NCBI GenBank assembly: GCA_964432995.1
Contig: CAYSPU010000108.1
Location: 1-18,213 of the forward strand
Direction: 5' to 3'
DNA length: 18,213 nucleotides
Origin: CAYSPU01 sp964432995
Lineage (GTDB): Bacteria > Verrucomicrobiota > Verrucomicrobiia > Limisphaerales > JAHDYP01
Shown here: positions 7,269 to 14,614 of the stretch, in pieces
How the letters are laid out: the number at the start of each line of letters is the position of its first letter
Position numbering within the stretch: position 1 is the stretch's first letter
Notes under the pieces: generated by a model
What the model was told of the DNA's origin: nothing
The model's input: the letters and a program-made list of their open reading frames with translations, nothing else
The model's database searches: none
Made by a program: the position numbers and the translations under genes

Positions 7269-9260
7269 CACGCGATGCTTCCTCGTAGACCGCCTGCATC
7301 CTGGTGTAGAAGAGCCTGTCGCCCTCGCCATGTTCCGGCGGCCCGATCCCCGAGGCTTTCCATCCCCCGAACGGCAGCGCCACATCCACGCCCGCCGTCG
7401 AGGCGTTGATCTTCACAATCCCCGCCTGCGCCTCCTCGCGGAATCTCTCCTGCAGCTCCTTGCGGTCGCTGAACAGCGCCGCGGCGAGCCCTTGCCGTAC
7501 ACCGTTGGCCAGCGCCAGGGCCTGCGCGAACTCGCCGGCCCGCTGCACCACCAGCACCATTAACAAGAGTTGCTGCATTGCCAATAGTAATNNNNNNNNN
7601 NCCCCATCATCTCCTCTCGCACCACCACGTCCGCCGGATCTTCGCAGCACACGATCCGCGGCGCCCAATACGCGCCCGCCCGTTCCCACGGCCGGTCCGT
7701 CGCCCCGGGCGCATGCGGCACGATGACTTCGCGTACCGCCGCTCGCCCTTTCGCCCGTTCCAGTATCCCTGCCAGCCGATCCCGGTGCGCCACGCTGATC
7801 AACGGCCCGATCTCCGTTTCCTCTTCCAGCGGATCGCCCCACGCCATCCTCGCCGTCGCTGCCGCCACCTCCCCCAGAAACGACTCATAGACGCCCTCCG
7901 CCACGATCGCCCGCCGATTCGCCGTGCACCGCTGGCCCGCAAACGCAAATGCGCCCGAGGCGATCTGCGCCGCCGCTACGCCCAGATCCGCGTCGTCCCA
8001 CACAATCGCCGCGTTGTTTCCCCCCAACTCCGCCTGCAGCGGTATCACCCTGCGCCCGCACGCCTCCTGCATCGCGTATCCGCCGAGATCTGACCCCGTG
8101 AACGTCACCGCGTCGACACCCCGCGCCATCGCCAGTCGCTGCGCGACCGTGTGATCCCCGCTGACCATCTCGACCACGCCGTCCGGCACGCCCGCTGCCG
8201 CCAACTCGCCCATCAGCCGCCGCGCCACTCCCATCCCCGCCGGCGACGGCTTCCACACCACCGCGTTCCCATACGCCAGCGCCGCCGCGATCTTGCCCAG
8301 CGCAATCGCCAACGGGTTATTCCACGGCGTGATCACCGCCACGACGCCCAGCGGCCGATGCCGAACCTGCGCGGCGCCAGCCGACGCCGCCTCGGCCCGG
8401 CGCGCCAGCCGCAGGACCTCGCGCAAGTTCCTGGCCGTTCGCTGCACCTCCTCGCGCCCGTGACGAATGGGTTTGCCGATCTCCACGGCCATCTGCCGGG
8501 CCCAGGACTCCGCCTCCCGCTCCAACCGCGCCGCCAGAATCGTCAGGCACTTCTCGCGTTCCGCCCACGGGCTGCGGCACCACGGACCCTGTGCCTGAAC
8601 AGCCCGGTCAACCGAGTGGCCGATCTCGGCGGCGCTCGCCACCGCCACTTCGAACAACGTCTCCGCCGCGTTCCGCGGCGACCGATGCACCAAACCGTTG
8701 CGGTTCCCGCCGTCCAGGCTCGAGAGGATCTCTTCGACCCCCGGGAAGCCCACGTGCCGTTCCGCCAGCCACCGTCGAGTCGCCGCCGCGTGCAGCGGAT
8801 CGTCGCTGCCGGCCGCATCCATCGCGATCGTCACCCGCAGACCCCTCCCCAGGCACTCCATCGCCGCAGTGCGCACGCACGCATGTACATGGACTCCCGC
8901 GAGAACGACGTGGTCGCAAGCCCACCCTTCAAGGAGTGCCGCCAAGCTCCCGTCCTCGAACGCGTTGTAGCCCGTCTTGTGAACCACGGCTTCCCCCGCG
9001 CGCGGCGCCAGTTCCGCCGGCGGCTCATGCCCCGCCGTCCCCCCCACACACAGCCATCGCCCCGTCTTCCGCCAGTGGTACAGGCGCCGGTCGCAGGCGC
9101 GATCGATCGTCGTCCACACATGCACCACCGGCACCTGACGGGCCCGAAACCCCTCCACCAGCGCGGCCGCCGCCGCGACCAGCGTGTCCGCCGGCGGCTG
9201 CAAGTCCTCCTCCCGCAGATAGTCGCCCTGCAGGTCAACCAGAATCAGCACGCTGCTCAT
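7258..9260 (-). CDS. Isochorismatase-aldehyde dehydrogenase fusion, interrupted by assembly gap
   Basis: One reading frame carries two enzymes. Residues 1-185 are an isochorismatase/cysteine-hydrolase domain with the full triad: Asp9 (LVDLQGDY), Lys95 (VHKTGYNAF) and Cys128 (HACVRTAA). From about residue 198 a complete-looking NAD(P)-dependent aldehyde dehydrogenase follows, with Asn314 (TPWNNP), Lys337 (WKPSP), Glu411 (ELGGN) and catalytic Cys445 (GQRCTA). At residue 553 (EEMMG) the frame runs into 10 N. The rest (VLVVQRAGEF...GGWKASGIG) resumes in another frame on the far side and ends at 7258. One proline codon would bridge the break (EEMMG-P-VLVVQ), giving about 653 residues, so the gene is probably intact in the organism. 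The ATG at 9260 has an AGGAAGG ribosome-binding site and lies 20 nt after the upstream stop; the 3' end overlaps the NRPS-like start. The substrate is unknown; oxidation of an aldehyde plus C-N or ester-type hydrolysis is inferred. Confidence 0.85.
7559..7591. other. AT-rich contig end, probably not native sequence
   Basis: These 33 nt are about one third GC inside a very GC-rich coding region and directly abut the N run. They interrupt the aldehyde dehydrogenase exactly at the conserved EExxGPV region. Removing them with the N run, and allowing one proline codon, restores the family sequence. The simplest reading is a bad contig end kept during scaffolding. A real insertion is possible but less likely. 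Confidence 0.55.
7592..7601. other. Assembly gap (10 N)
   Basis: Ten consecutive undetermined bases, a conventional scaffold-join size and not a measured length. The gap falls inside the aldehyde dehydrogenase domain of the fusion gene and produces an artificial frameshift. Confidence 0.98.
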
Positions 9261-9280
9261 GCCTGCACCTTCCTGGATCA

Positions 9281-10387
9281 CTACCGGCCGACCGCTGCCG
9301 CGATCCGATCGGCCATCTCCTGGGTCCCGACCACGCGACATCCGGGTTCCGCCAGATCCGCCGTGCGCCATCCGGCTTCCCACGCCGCCACGACGCTCCG
9401 CTCGATCTGATCCGCCTCACCCTCCAGGCCCATGCTCTCACGCAGCAGCATCGCCAGCGCGAGGATCTGCCCGACCGGGTTCGCCCGATCCAACCCCGCC
9501 AGGTCGTGCGCGCAACCGTGATTGGTCTGATACACCGCGCGACCATCCGCCGCGAGATTGCCGGAAACACCAAGTCCCCGCGACCGCAGCAATACGCCCG
9601 CCACGTCCGCCAACACATCCCCAAACAGATTGGGCGCCACCACCACGTCAAACTCGCGCGGGTGCTGGACAATCTGATAGGCCGCGAGGTCCACGTTCAC
9701 CAACTTCGCCTCCACGCCATGCTCCCGCGCCACCGCCGCCGCCACGTCGCGCCAGAGCGCGCTGACCGTCGGGATTCCGCCATCCTTGACCACGACCGAC
9801 AGCCGCCCGCGGCGCCCCGCCGCCGCGCGGGCGGCCACCTCCACCAACCGCCTCACTTCCGGCTCCGTGTAGCCGAAGCGGTGTTCCGCAGAACGGGCCC
9901 CGGCCGAAAGCTCCTCACACCACGTTCCCTGATACACGCCCGCCGCATTGTCCCGCACAATCAGAATGTCCACGTTCGCCGTGTGCTGCGGCCTGACGCA
10001 TCCCGCTCCCGCAAGCTGTGGCCAGGGGCGAATCGGCACCAGCTTGCAGAAGAGGTCAAACCGCCGGCGGAGTTCGTAAACATAGCGCCCGCCGCCCGGA
10101 CCGCTCAGCACCGCCCCGCCAGCGGAGAATACCTCCTCACAAAACCCGCTGATCGCATCGGACAGGTGCTGGCCTTCCCTCAGGCGCGTGGGCTCGCCCA
10201 CTCGGCCGTGCCATCGCACCGGCCACGACCCGCCGTTTGGCGGCTCGATCGCCGCCAACACGCGCAACGCCGCACCCATCACCTCCGGACCAATCCCCGT
10301 TCCCCCCAGCACCCCGATCGGCGGCAGGCGATTCCCGACCCCGCGCCCGCGGCATTCCCCATTCCATAGAAACCGGCTGATCCGCAT
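9281..10387 (-). CDS. Isopropylmalate/isocitrate dehydrogenase-family enzyme
   Basis: A 368-residue beta-decarboxylating dehydrogenase, close to the usual family length. The family oxidises a 2-hydroxy acid with NAD(P) and Mg2+ and loses the beta-carboxylate to give a 2-oxo acid. Visible landmarks are GVLGGTGIGPEV (25-36), VRDNAAGVYQG with Tyr152, catalytic Lys201 (VVKDGG), and metal-binding Asp233 (VNVDLAAY), Asp257 and Asp261 (NLFGDVLADVA). Lys201-Asp233-Asp257-Asp261 have the same spacing as K185-D217-D241-D245 of Thermus LeuB. The segment matching LeuB NLRPAK reads KLVPIR, so the second malate-binding arginine is Val117, and the gamma-recognition loop also differs. The substrate is therefore probably not plain isopropylmalate. 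The ATG at 10387 has GAGGAAG a few nt upstream and follows the aldo/keto reductase stop by 24 nt. Clustering with an NRPS-like gene and no leuCD nearby argues against a leucine-pathway role. Confidence 0.85.
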   Translation of the reverse strand: MRISRFLWNGECRGRGVGNRLPPIGVLGGTGIGPEVMGAALRVLAAIEPPNGGSWPVRWHGRVGEPTRLREGQHLSDAISGFCEEVFSAGGAVLSGPGGGRYVYELRRRFDLFCKLVPIRPWPQLAGAGCVRPQHTANVDILIVRDNAAGVYQGTWCEELSAGARSAEHRFGYTEPEVRRLVEVAARAAAGRRGRLSVVVKDGGIPTVSALWRDVAAAVAREHGVEAKLVNVDLAAYQIVQHPREFDVVVAPNLFGDVLADVAGVLLRSRGLGVSGNLAADGRAVYQTNHGCAHDLAGLDRANPVGQILALAMLLRESMGLEGEADQIERSVVAAWEAGWRTADLAEPGCRVVGTQEMADRIAAAVGR

Positions 10388-10411
10388 CTTCTTCCTCGTG
10401 AGCCTTCCGGC

Positions 10412-11368
10412 TTAGGCAGGCATATGCCGAAAGATGGGTTCTCCGGCAAGGGCGCGGATCTTCAGTGCCTGCGCTTCGCGTCGCGACAGCGGCTTGAGGT
10501 TCTGGGCCAAGCCCAAGGCCATCGAGAACAGATGCTCGTCCCCGGGCGGGATCGCCGCGGTAATCGGATGCGACAGCGTGAACCGGAGTGCCAAGCGCGC
10601 GTCTTCGGGGTCGCTCAATGGTTCATACCAGCATTTGGGGTATGGGTGCGGACCTTCTTTGGGCCAGGGTTTGTCGGCCAGGGCTTTGAGGGCCAGAATG
10701 CCCATCTTCTTCTTTCGCGCCCGCTCCAGCACCTGGGGACCGAAGTTGCCCGCCTGCCAGGCGCGATAGTTGAACGGGAACAGGATGGTATCAAACGGGA
10801 AACGGTCCATCAGGGCCAAGGCCGCGTCAACCGAGTGGGCGGAGAAACCGAGGAACCGGACCTTGCCGGCCTGGCGGGCCGCCAGGAACGCCTCGAGGGC
10901 TCCCCCGGGACCGCAGATGGTCTCCACCTCCTCCATCTTGGTAACCGCGTGCAACTGGTAGAGGTCAAGATGGTCGGTGCGCAAGCGTTCCAGCGAACGC
11001 TCCAGCTCCGCGTTGGCCTCCGCCCGGCGGCGCTGCGTCGTCTTGCAGGCCAAGAACACGTCCTTCCGGTACGGTTCCAGCGCGGGGCCAAGCTTGACCT
11101 CCGCGTCCCCGTAGGTGGGAGCGACATCGAAGTAGTTCACCCCCCGTTCGATCGCTTCCCGGACACGGGCCGTCGCCTCATCGGGCGTCGCGCCGCTCAC
11201 GACGATTCCGCCGAAGCCGATGACCGAGAGCTTCACCCCGGTCCGGCCCAGCGACCTTCGCTCCAGCCGGCCGCCTTGGGTTTCCCGACTGATTCCGCGA
11301 AGCGTGGCCGGAAAGCAGGTCATCAGTGCTCCGGTGGTGGCGGTAGTGAGAAACGTGCGTCGTTTCAT
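10412..11368 (-). CDS. Tat-signal aldo/keto reductase
   Basis: A 318-residue aldo/keto reductase, which uses NADPH to reduce carbonyls or the reverse. The tetrad is present: Asp81 (YFDVAPTYGD), Tyr86, Lys109 (ACKT) and His140 (YQLHAV). The N-terminus MKRRTFLTTATTGALM has the twin-arginine pattern (R-R-x-F-L), so a folded, exported protein is expected; such exported members are frequent in Planctomycetota and Verrucomicrobiota. The ATG at 11368 is preferred over an upstream start at 11392 because an AGAGGTCG ribosome-binding site sits just before it and the signal peptide then begins properly. It lies 54 nt after the lipoprotein gene and 24 nt before the dehydrogenase, so it may belong to either neighbouring group. 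Residues about 235-250 (KPWPKEGPHPYPKCWYEP) form an unusual Pro/Trp-rich loop near the C-terminal third. Confidence 0.88.
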   Translation of the reverse strand: MKRRTFLTTATTGALMTCFPATLRGISRETQGGRLERRSLGRTGVKLSVIGFGGIVVSGATPDEATARVREAIERGVNYFDVAPTYGDAEVKLGPALEPYRKDVFLACKTTQRRRAEANAELERSLERLRTDHLDLYQLHAVTKMEEVETICGPGGALEAFLAARQAGKVRFLGFSAHSVDAALALMDRFPFDTILFPFNYRAWQAGNFGPQVLERARKKKMGILALKALADKPWPKEGPHPYPKCWYEPLSDPEDARLALRFTLSHPITAAIPPGDEHLFSMALGLAQNLKPLSRREAQALKIRALAGEPIFRHMPA

Positions 11369-11422
11369 AATCGACCTCTGCTCCAATGGCACATGGACCA
11401 GGGAGCGGCTCTTGTCAACAAG

Positions 11423-11773
11423 TCAATCCGCCGAACTTGCCTTGCCCCGGAAGACATTGGTGCCGTCCACCACGTAGGTGGCTTCGCCTTGGTGCTCCCA
11501 CCATTCCGCGGCGTCGTTGGTATACCTGGCCCCGGAACCGGATGTGGCCCGATGGAGTTCCACCTGCGTCTTGTCTGGCAGAGAGAGCCGGACGGTGGCG
11601 CGATGCGGGGCGCGACCTGGCAGAGAATACACCGCCGTCACCACCACGCCGTCTTCGGAGAGGAATCTCGCTCTGGCCAGTCCGGGCGTGGCGTCCGCCT
11701 CGTCCGGCGGGGGGGAGCAGCCGGAAATCGACACCAGCACGGCGGCGGCCAGGCTCAAGACCGGACGGTTCAT
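11423..11773 (-). CDS. MliC-like lysozyme-inhibitor lipoprotein
   Basis: A 116-residue small lipoprotein. The N-terminus is a lipoprotein signal with lipobox ISGC, placing the lipidated cysteine at residue 19. The remainder matches the MliC/PliC lysozyme-inhibitor fold by eye: VVVTAVYSLPGRAPHRATVRL, then a VELHRATSGSGARYTND segment and AEWWEHQGEATYVVDG. The SGxRYxxD and W..xGxEA signatures are the parts of that family that contact C-type lysozyme. It probably sits in the outer membrane or periplasm and protects peptidoglycan. Its ATG overlaps the kinase stop by 4 nt (ATGA), so translation is likely coupled to the kinase. The usual paired cysteines of MliC are not obvious in the mature part. 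Confidence 0.75.
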   Translation of the reverse strand: MNRPVLSLAAAVLVSISGCSPPPDEADATPGLARARFLSEDGVVVTAVYSLPGRAPHRATVRLSLPDKTQVELHRATSGSGARYTNDAAEWWEHQGEATYVVDGTNVFRGKASSAD

Positions 11774-12981
11774 AGCAGCCTCTCGAACTCGGCGATGAAG
11801 CGGCGCATGTCCCGCAGCAACACCGCGTCGGGCTTGCAGCGCAGCACCATGCCGTCGAGATACATCAGACTGCGGATGATGGCGAAGATGCCCTTCTCGA
11901 AGGTCATCCCCGAGTGTACCCCGAGCTTGATGGTCTGCATCATCTTCCGCGTCAGGCTGACCTGTGCCACGGTGCGGTCCTTGAAGTCCGCGTACAACTC
12001 GATGAACCTCCCGCGGAACGTGTCGCAGGCCGCCCCGCCGAGTTCGCGTTCGGACATGCGGTTCAGGGCGGCGGCGCAGCGCGGGTAGTCGTATTCGGAG
12101 AGCGCGGCGAAGAAGTCGAAGAGGCCGCGCCGGATCTTCGGGCCGACGTGGCCGATGTAGCCGGTGTCGATGAAACAGAGCTTTCCCTCGTGGAGCAGCA
12201 CGTTGCCCGGATGCATGTCGCCATGAAACGTGCCGGCGCAAAACATGCAGAAGCCGTGAACGTGAAACAGCTCCAGCAGTTGCCCGTAGTCCAGCGTCCC
12301 TGCTTCCAGCAACTCGTCGAAGCTGCGGCCGGGGATGAACTCGGAGACCATCACGTTCGCGTTGCAGAGCGGCTCATGCACCCGCGCGAACGCCAGACGC
12401 GAGAGATCGAAGGTGTCGCGGTGCCGCTCGTAGATCTCCCGGAGCGCCCGTTGGCCGGCCACCTCGTGGCGCAAATCCAGTTCGCTCAGGGTGTATTCCT
12501 CGATGTCGCCGAGAATCCCCACCGGATCGCCCACCTGCCGCAGTTTCGGATAGACCCATGTGACCAGCCGGAAGAGCCGCCGCAGGCTGGCGATGTCCGC
12601 CTGGAACTGGGCGCGCACGTTGCGCTTGATCGCCTTGACGACCACATCTTCGCCGGTCTTGAGGCAGGCGCGGTGCACCTGACCGACGGAGGCGGAAGCC
12701 AGCGCCGTCGGCTCAACGCGGTCAAAGTGGTCGAAGAACCCCGCCACCGCCGAAGCGCGCACCAGACCGAGGAAATCCTCCGAGGGCAGGATCGCGTTGT
12801 GGCGATAGAGCCGGGTCAGGTGCTCGCATTTCTCGCGGTCCAGGAAGTCGATCCGCAGGGCGTGGACCTGCCCGAGCTTCACGGCGAGCAGGCCGAGGCT
12901 CTGGATCCAGTCCAGGTCCGGCAATGCGCCGCCGCGGCGATAGATGGAATGAATGAGCCGGCCGAATTGAATCCAGTTCAT
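11770..12981 (-). CDS. ABC1/UbiB-family atypical kinase
   Basis: A 403-residue member of the ABC1/AarF/UbiB protein-kinase-like family. Landmarks are the family KxGQ motif (VKLGQ, 34-38), a modified Ala-rich loop ASASVGQVH (95-103), a VAIK-type lysine at 116 (VVVKAIK), the helix glutamate region ELDLRHE (167-173), HGDMHPGN with catalytic Asp255 and Asn260, and metal-binding Asp272 (FIDTG). Family members support biosynthesis or membrane handling of isoprenoid lipids such as ubiquinone. The C-terminal transmembrane hairpin of UbiB is not apparent, so this is a shorter form. The ATG at 12981 lies 11 nt after the desaturase stop, and the product ends in a 4-nt overlap with the lipoprotein gene. 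A partner role with the isoprenoid-type desaturase upstream is inferred. The frame stays open further upstream, but that stretch is antisense-like shadow over the desaturase. Confidence 0.87.
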   Translation of the reverse strand: MNWIQFGRLIHSIYRRGGALPDLDWIQSLGLLAVKLGQVHALRIDFLDREKCEHLTRLYRHNAILPSEDFLGLVRASAVAGFFDHFDRVEPTALASASVGQVHRACLKTGEDVVVKAIKRNVRAQFQADIASLRRLFRLVTWVYPKLRQVGDPVGILGDIEEYTLSELDLRHEVAGQRALREIYERHRDTFDLSRLAFARVHEPLCNANVMVSEFIPGRSFDELLEAGTLDYGQLLELFHVHGFCMFCAGTFHGDMHPGNVLLHEGKLCFIDTGYIGHVGPKIRRGLFDFFAALSEYDYPRCAAALNRMSERELGGAACDTFRGRFIELYADFKDRTVAQVSLTRKMMQTIKLGVHSGMTFEKGIFAIIRSLMYLDGMVLRCKPDAVLLRDMRRFIAEFERLL

Positions 12982-12992
12982 GGCCGGCAGCG

Positions 12993-14498
12993 TTACACCT
13001 GAGTGTTCTTGGAGACGAATTCCACCCCGTAACGGCGCGAGATCAGATTGGCCGCAATCCGGCCCGACTCGTAGATCGTCGGCAGCCCGCTGCCCGGATG
13101 CGTCCCGCCGCCAACGAGGTAGCAGTGGTCCAGTTCCTCGAACCGGTTCCGCGGCCGGAAATACAACATCTGGTTGAGCGCGTGTGCGAGGTTGAAGGTC
13201 GCGCCGAACTGGATGTTCATCTCCTGCCAGGTCTGGGGCGTGTAAACGATCTCCTCGCGGATGTGCCGGCGCAAGTCGGTCATGCCGCCGCGCTTCTCCA
13301 TCGCGGCCAGGACGCGGTCGCGGAAGGCTGCCTGCTCTTTCGACCAGTCGATGCGCGCCGTCCGGTTGGGCACGGGCACGAGGACGTAGACCGCCGAATG
13401 ACCAAGGGGCGCGAGGGCCGGGTCGGTGACGCTGGCATTGCGGACGTAGAACGAGATGTCCTCCGACAGGACCTTGGTCTGGAAGATGTCGCGGATGTTT
13501 CGCCGGTAGTCGCCGGCGAAGAAGATCGTGTGGTGCGGCAAGTCGTAGCATCGGTCCAGGCCGAGATAGAGCATGAACGTGGAGCAGGAGTAGTCGCGCC
13601 GGTCCACGTTTTCGGGGCGGTATTTGCGCAACACGCCGGGCGGCACCAGGTGCTTCATCGCGTAGCCGAAATCGGCGTTGAGCACCGTCTCGTCGGCCAG
13701 GACCTTCTCACCGTCGGCCAACTCCACGCCGCGGACGCTGCGCCCTTCGAGAACGAGCTGTTTCACGGGCGTGCCCAGGCGGAGATCGACGCCCAGCTCG
13801 CGGCAGACCCTGGCCATCCCCTCGGAGATTTCGCTCAGGCCGCCCATGACATGATGGACCCCGAAGGCGTGTTCGATGTACGGCAGGATGGCGAAGGCCC
13901 CGGGGCAATCCCACGCGGACATGCCGAGATACTTCGACTGGAAGGTGAACGAGAGCTTGAGCTGGTCTTCGCGGAAGTAATCGCCCAGCACGCTGATGAG
14001 CGAGCGGCCAAGGGAGAGCTTCGGCAGGGCGCGCAGCAAATCCCGGGAGAAATACTGGCTTACCGAGGAGTAGTCCTTTTGCAGACAGGGGTACATCCGG
14101 CGAAAGCGCTCCTTCTCGACGGCCATGAACCGATCGTAGCCGGCGCGATTGCCGGGGAAGTGGGCGTCGAGCTGCCGCAGCATCGCCTCGCGGTCGGTCG
14201 TCGGCTCGAGGCGCACGTCCTCGAACTGCAGCCGATACATCGGCTCGAGCCGGACGCACTTCAGGTAGTCAGCCACGTTGCGCCCGGCCTCCTCGAAGAC
14301 CTCGTCGAGGATGAACTTCATCATCAGGAAGGTCGGGCCGACATCGAACGTGTAGCCGGCCTGCACGATGGCCGCGTTGCGTCCGCCCACGCGGGCGTCT
14401 TTCTCGAACACGCTGACTTTGAAGCCGCGCGCGGCGAGGAGCATGGCCGCCGTCAGACCGCCCGGGCCGGCTCCAACGACGAGGATATGTTTGGGCAA
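12993..14498 (-). CDS. Phytoene-desaturase-family FAD oxidoreductase (CrtI-like)
   Basis: A 501-residue flavoprotein, typical of CrtI/CrtN length. The N-terminal FAD dinucleotide site is VVGAGPGGLTAA (7-18), followed by the FEKDARVGGR segment (31-40) and FDVGPT (51-56). The C-terminal family motif GGGTHPGSGLPTIYESGR is present near residues 470-490. The family desaturates or isomerises C30/C40 carotenoid precursors such as phytoene at the membrane, so a carotenoid or related isoprenoid substrate is inferred. The chosen start is the TTG at 14498 (MPKHILVVGAG); no ATG lies between the upstream gene and this point, and a GAAGAGAT stretch sits about 10 nt ahead. A candidate promoter lies at 14525-14552. 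It is the first gene of the dense minus-strand run and precedes the kinase by 11 nt. No phytoene synthase is in the window. Confidence 0.9.
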   Translation of the reverse strand: MPKHILVVGAGPGGLTAAMLLAARGFKVSVFEKDARVGGRNAAIVQAGYTFDVGPTFLMMKFILDEVFEEAGRNVADYLKCVRLEPMYRLQFEDVRLEPTTDREAMLRQLDAHFPGNRAGYDRFMAVEKERFRRMYPCLQKDYSSVSQYFSRDLLRALPKLSLGRSLISVLGDYFREDQLKLSFTFQSKYLGMSAWDCPGAFAILPYIEHAFGVHHVMGGLSEISEGMARVCRELGVDLRLGTPVKQLVLEGRSVRGVELADGEKVLADETVLNADFGYAMKHLVPPGVLRKYRPENVDRRDYSCSTFMLYLGLDRCYDLPHHTIFFAGDYRRNIRDIFQTKVLSEDISFYVRNASVTDPALAPLGHSAVYVLVPVPNRTARIDWSKEQAAFRDRVLAAMEKRGGMTDLRRHIREEIVYTPQTWQEMNIQFGATFNLAHALNQMLYFRPRNRFEELDHCYLVGGGTHPGSGLPTIYESGRIAANLISRRYGVEFVSKNTQV

Positions 14499-14524
14499 GG
14501 AGTTTGATCTCTTCAAGCGGTGGG

Positions 14525-14552
14525 AAAATAGCACAAGAACGCCGGCTGACAA
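14525..14552 (-). promoter_or_regulatory. Candidate sigma70-type promoter for the desaturase run
   Basis: On the minus strand TTGTCA (14552-14547) is followed after 16 nt by TATTTT (14530-14525). Five of six -35 bases and four of six -10 bases match the consensus. The predicted transcription start is about 20 nt before the TTG at 14498. It lies in the 116-nt gap between the 804-residue protein gene and the desaturase, the most AT-rich patch nearby. Promoter rules for this phylum are not well known to me, so this is a candidate only. Confidence 0.4.
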
Positions 14553-14614
14553 CGCCGAAGCGCTCTGGTGCCCCGCGTGACCATTCGTTGGCCGACCGGT
14601 GCCGAACGGCGGCG

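Noticed and set aside
8591..10369. A 592-residue plus-strand open frame
   Set aside because: It is extremely Pro/Arg/His-rich and lies opposite the fusion gene and the LeuB-like gene, both with intact active-site motifs.
9281..10387. Calling this gene leuB
   Set aside because: The family fits, but the changed substrate-binding arginine, the altered recognition loop and the absence of leucine genes nearby argue against it.
11390..11418. TTGACA on the minus strand ahead of the aldo/keto reductase as a promoter
   Set aside because: The -35 is perfect, but at 17-nt spacing the -10 would be CATGTG, a weak match; not strong enough to list as a feature.
10424..12088. A 554-residue plus-strand open frame
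   Set aside because: It is antisense to the aldo/keto reductase, the lipoprotein and part of the kinase, all of which show family motifs on the minus strand.
12982..13551. N-terminal extension of the kinase frame
   Set aside because: The extension overlaps the desaturase coding sequence and reads as low-complexity Arg/Pro sequence; ABC1 kinase homology begins at the ATG at 12981.
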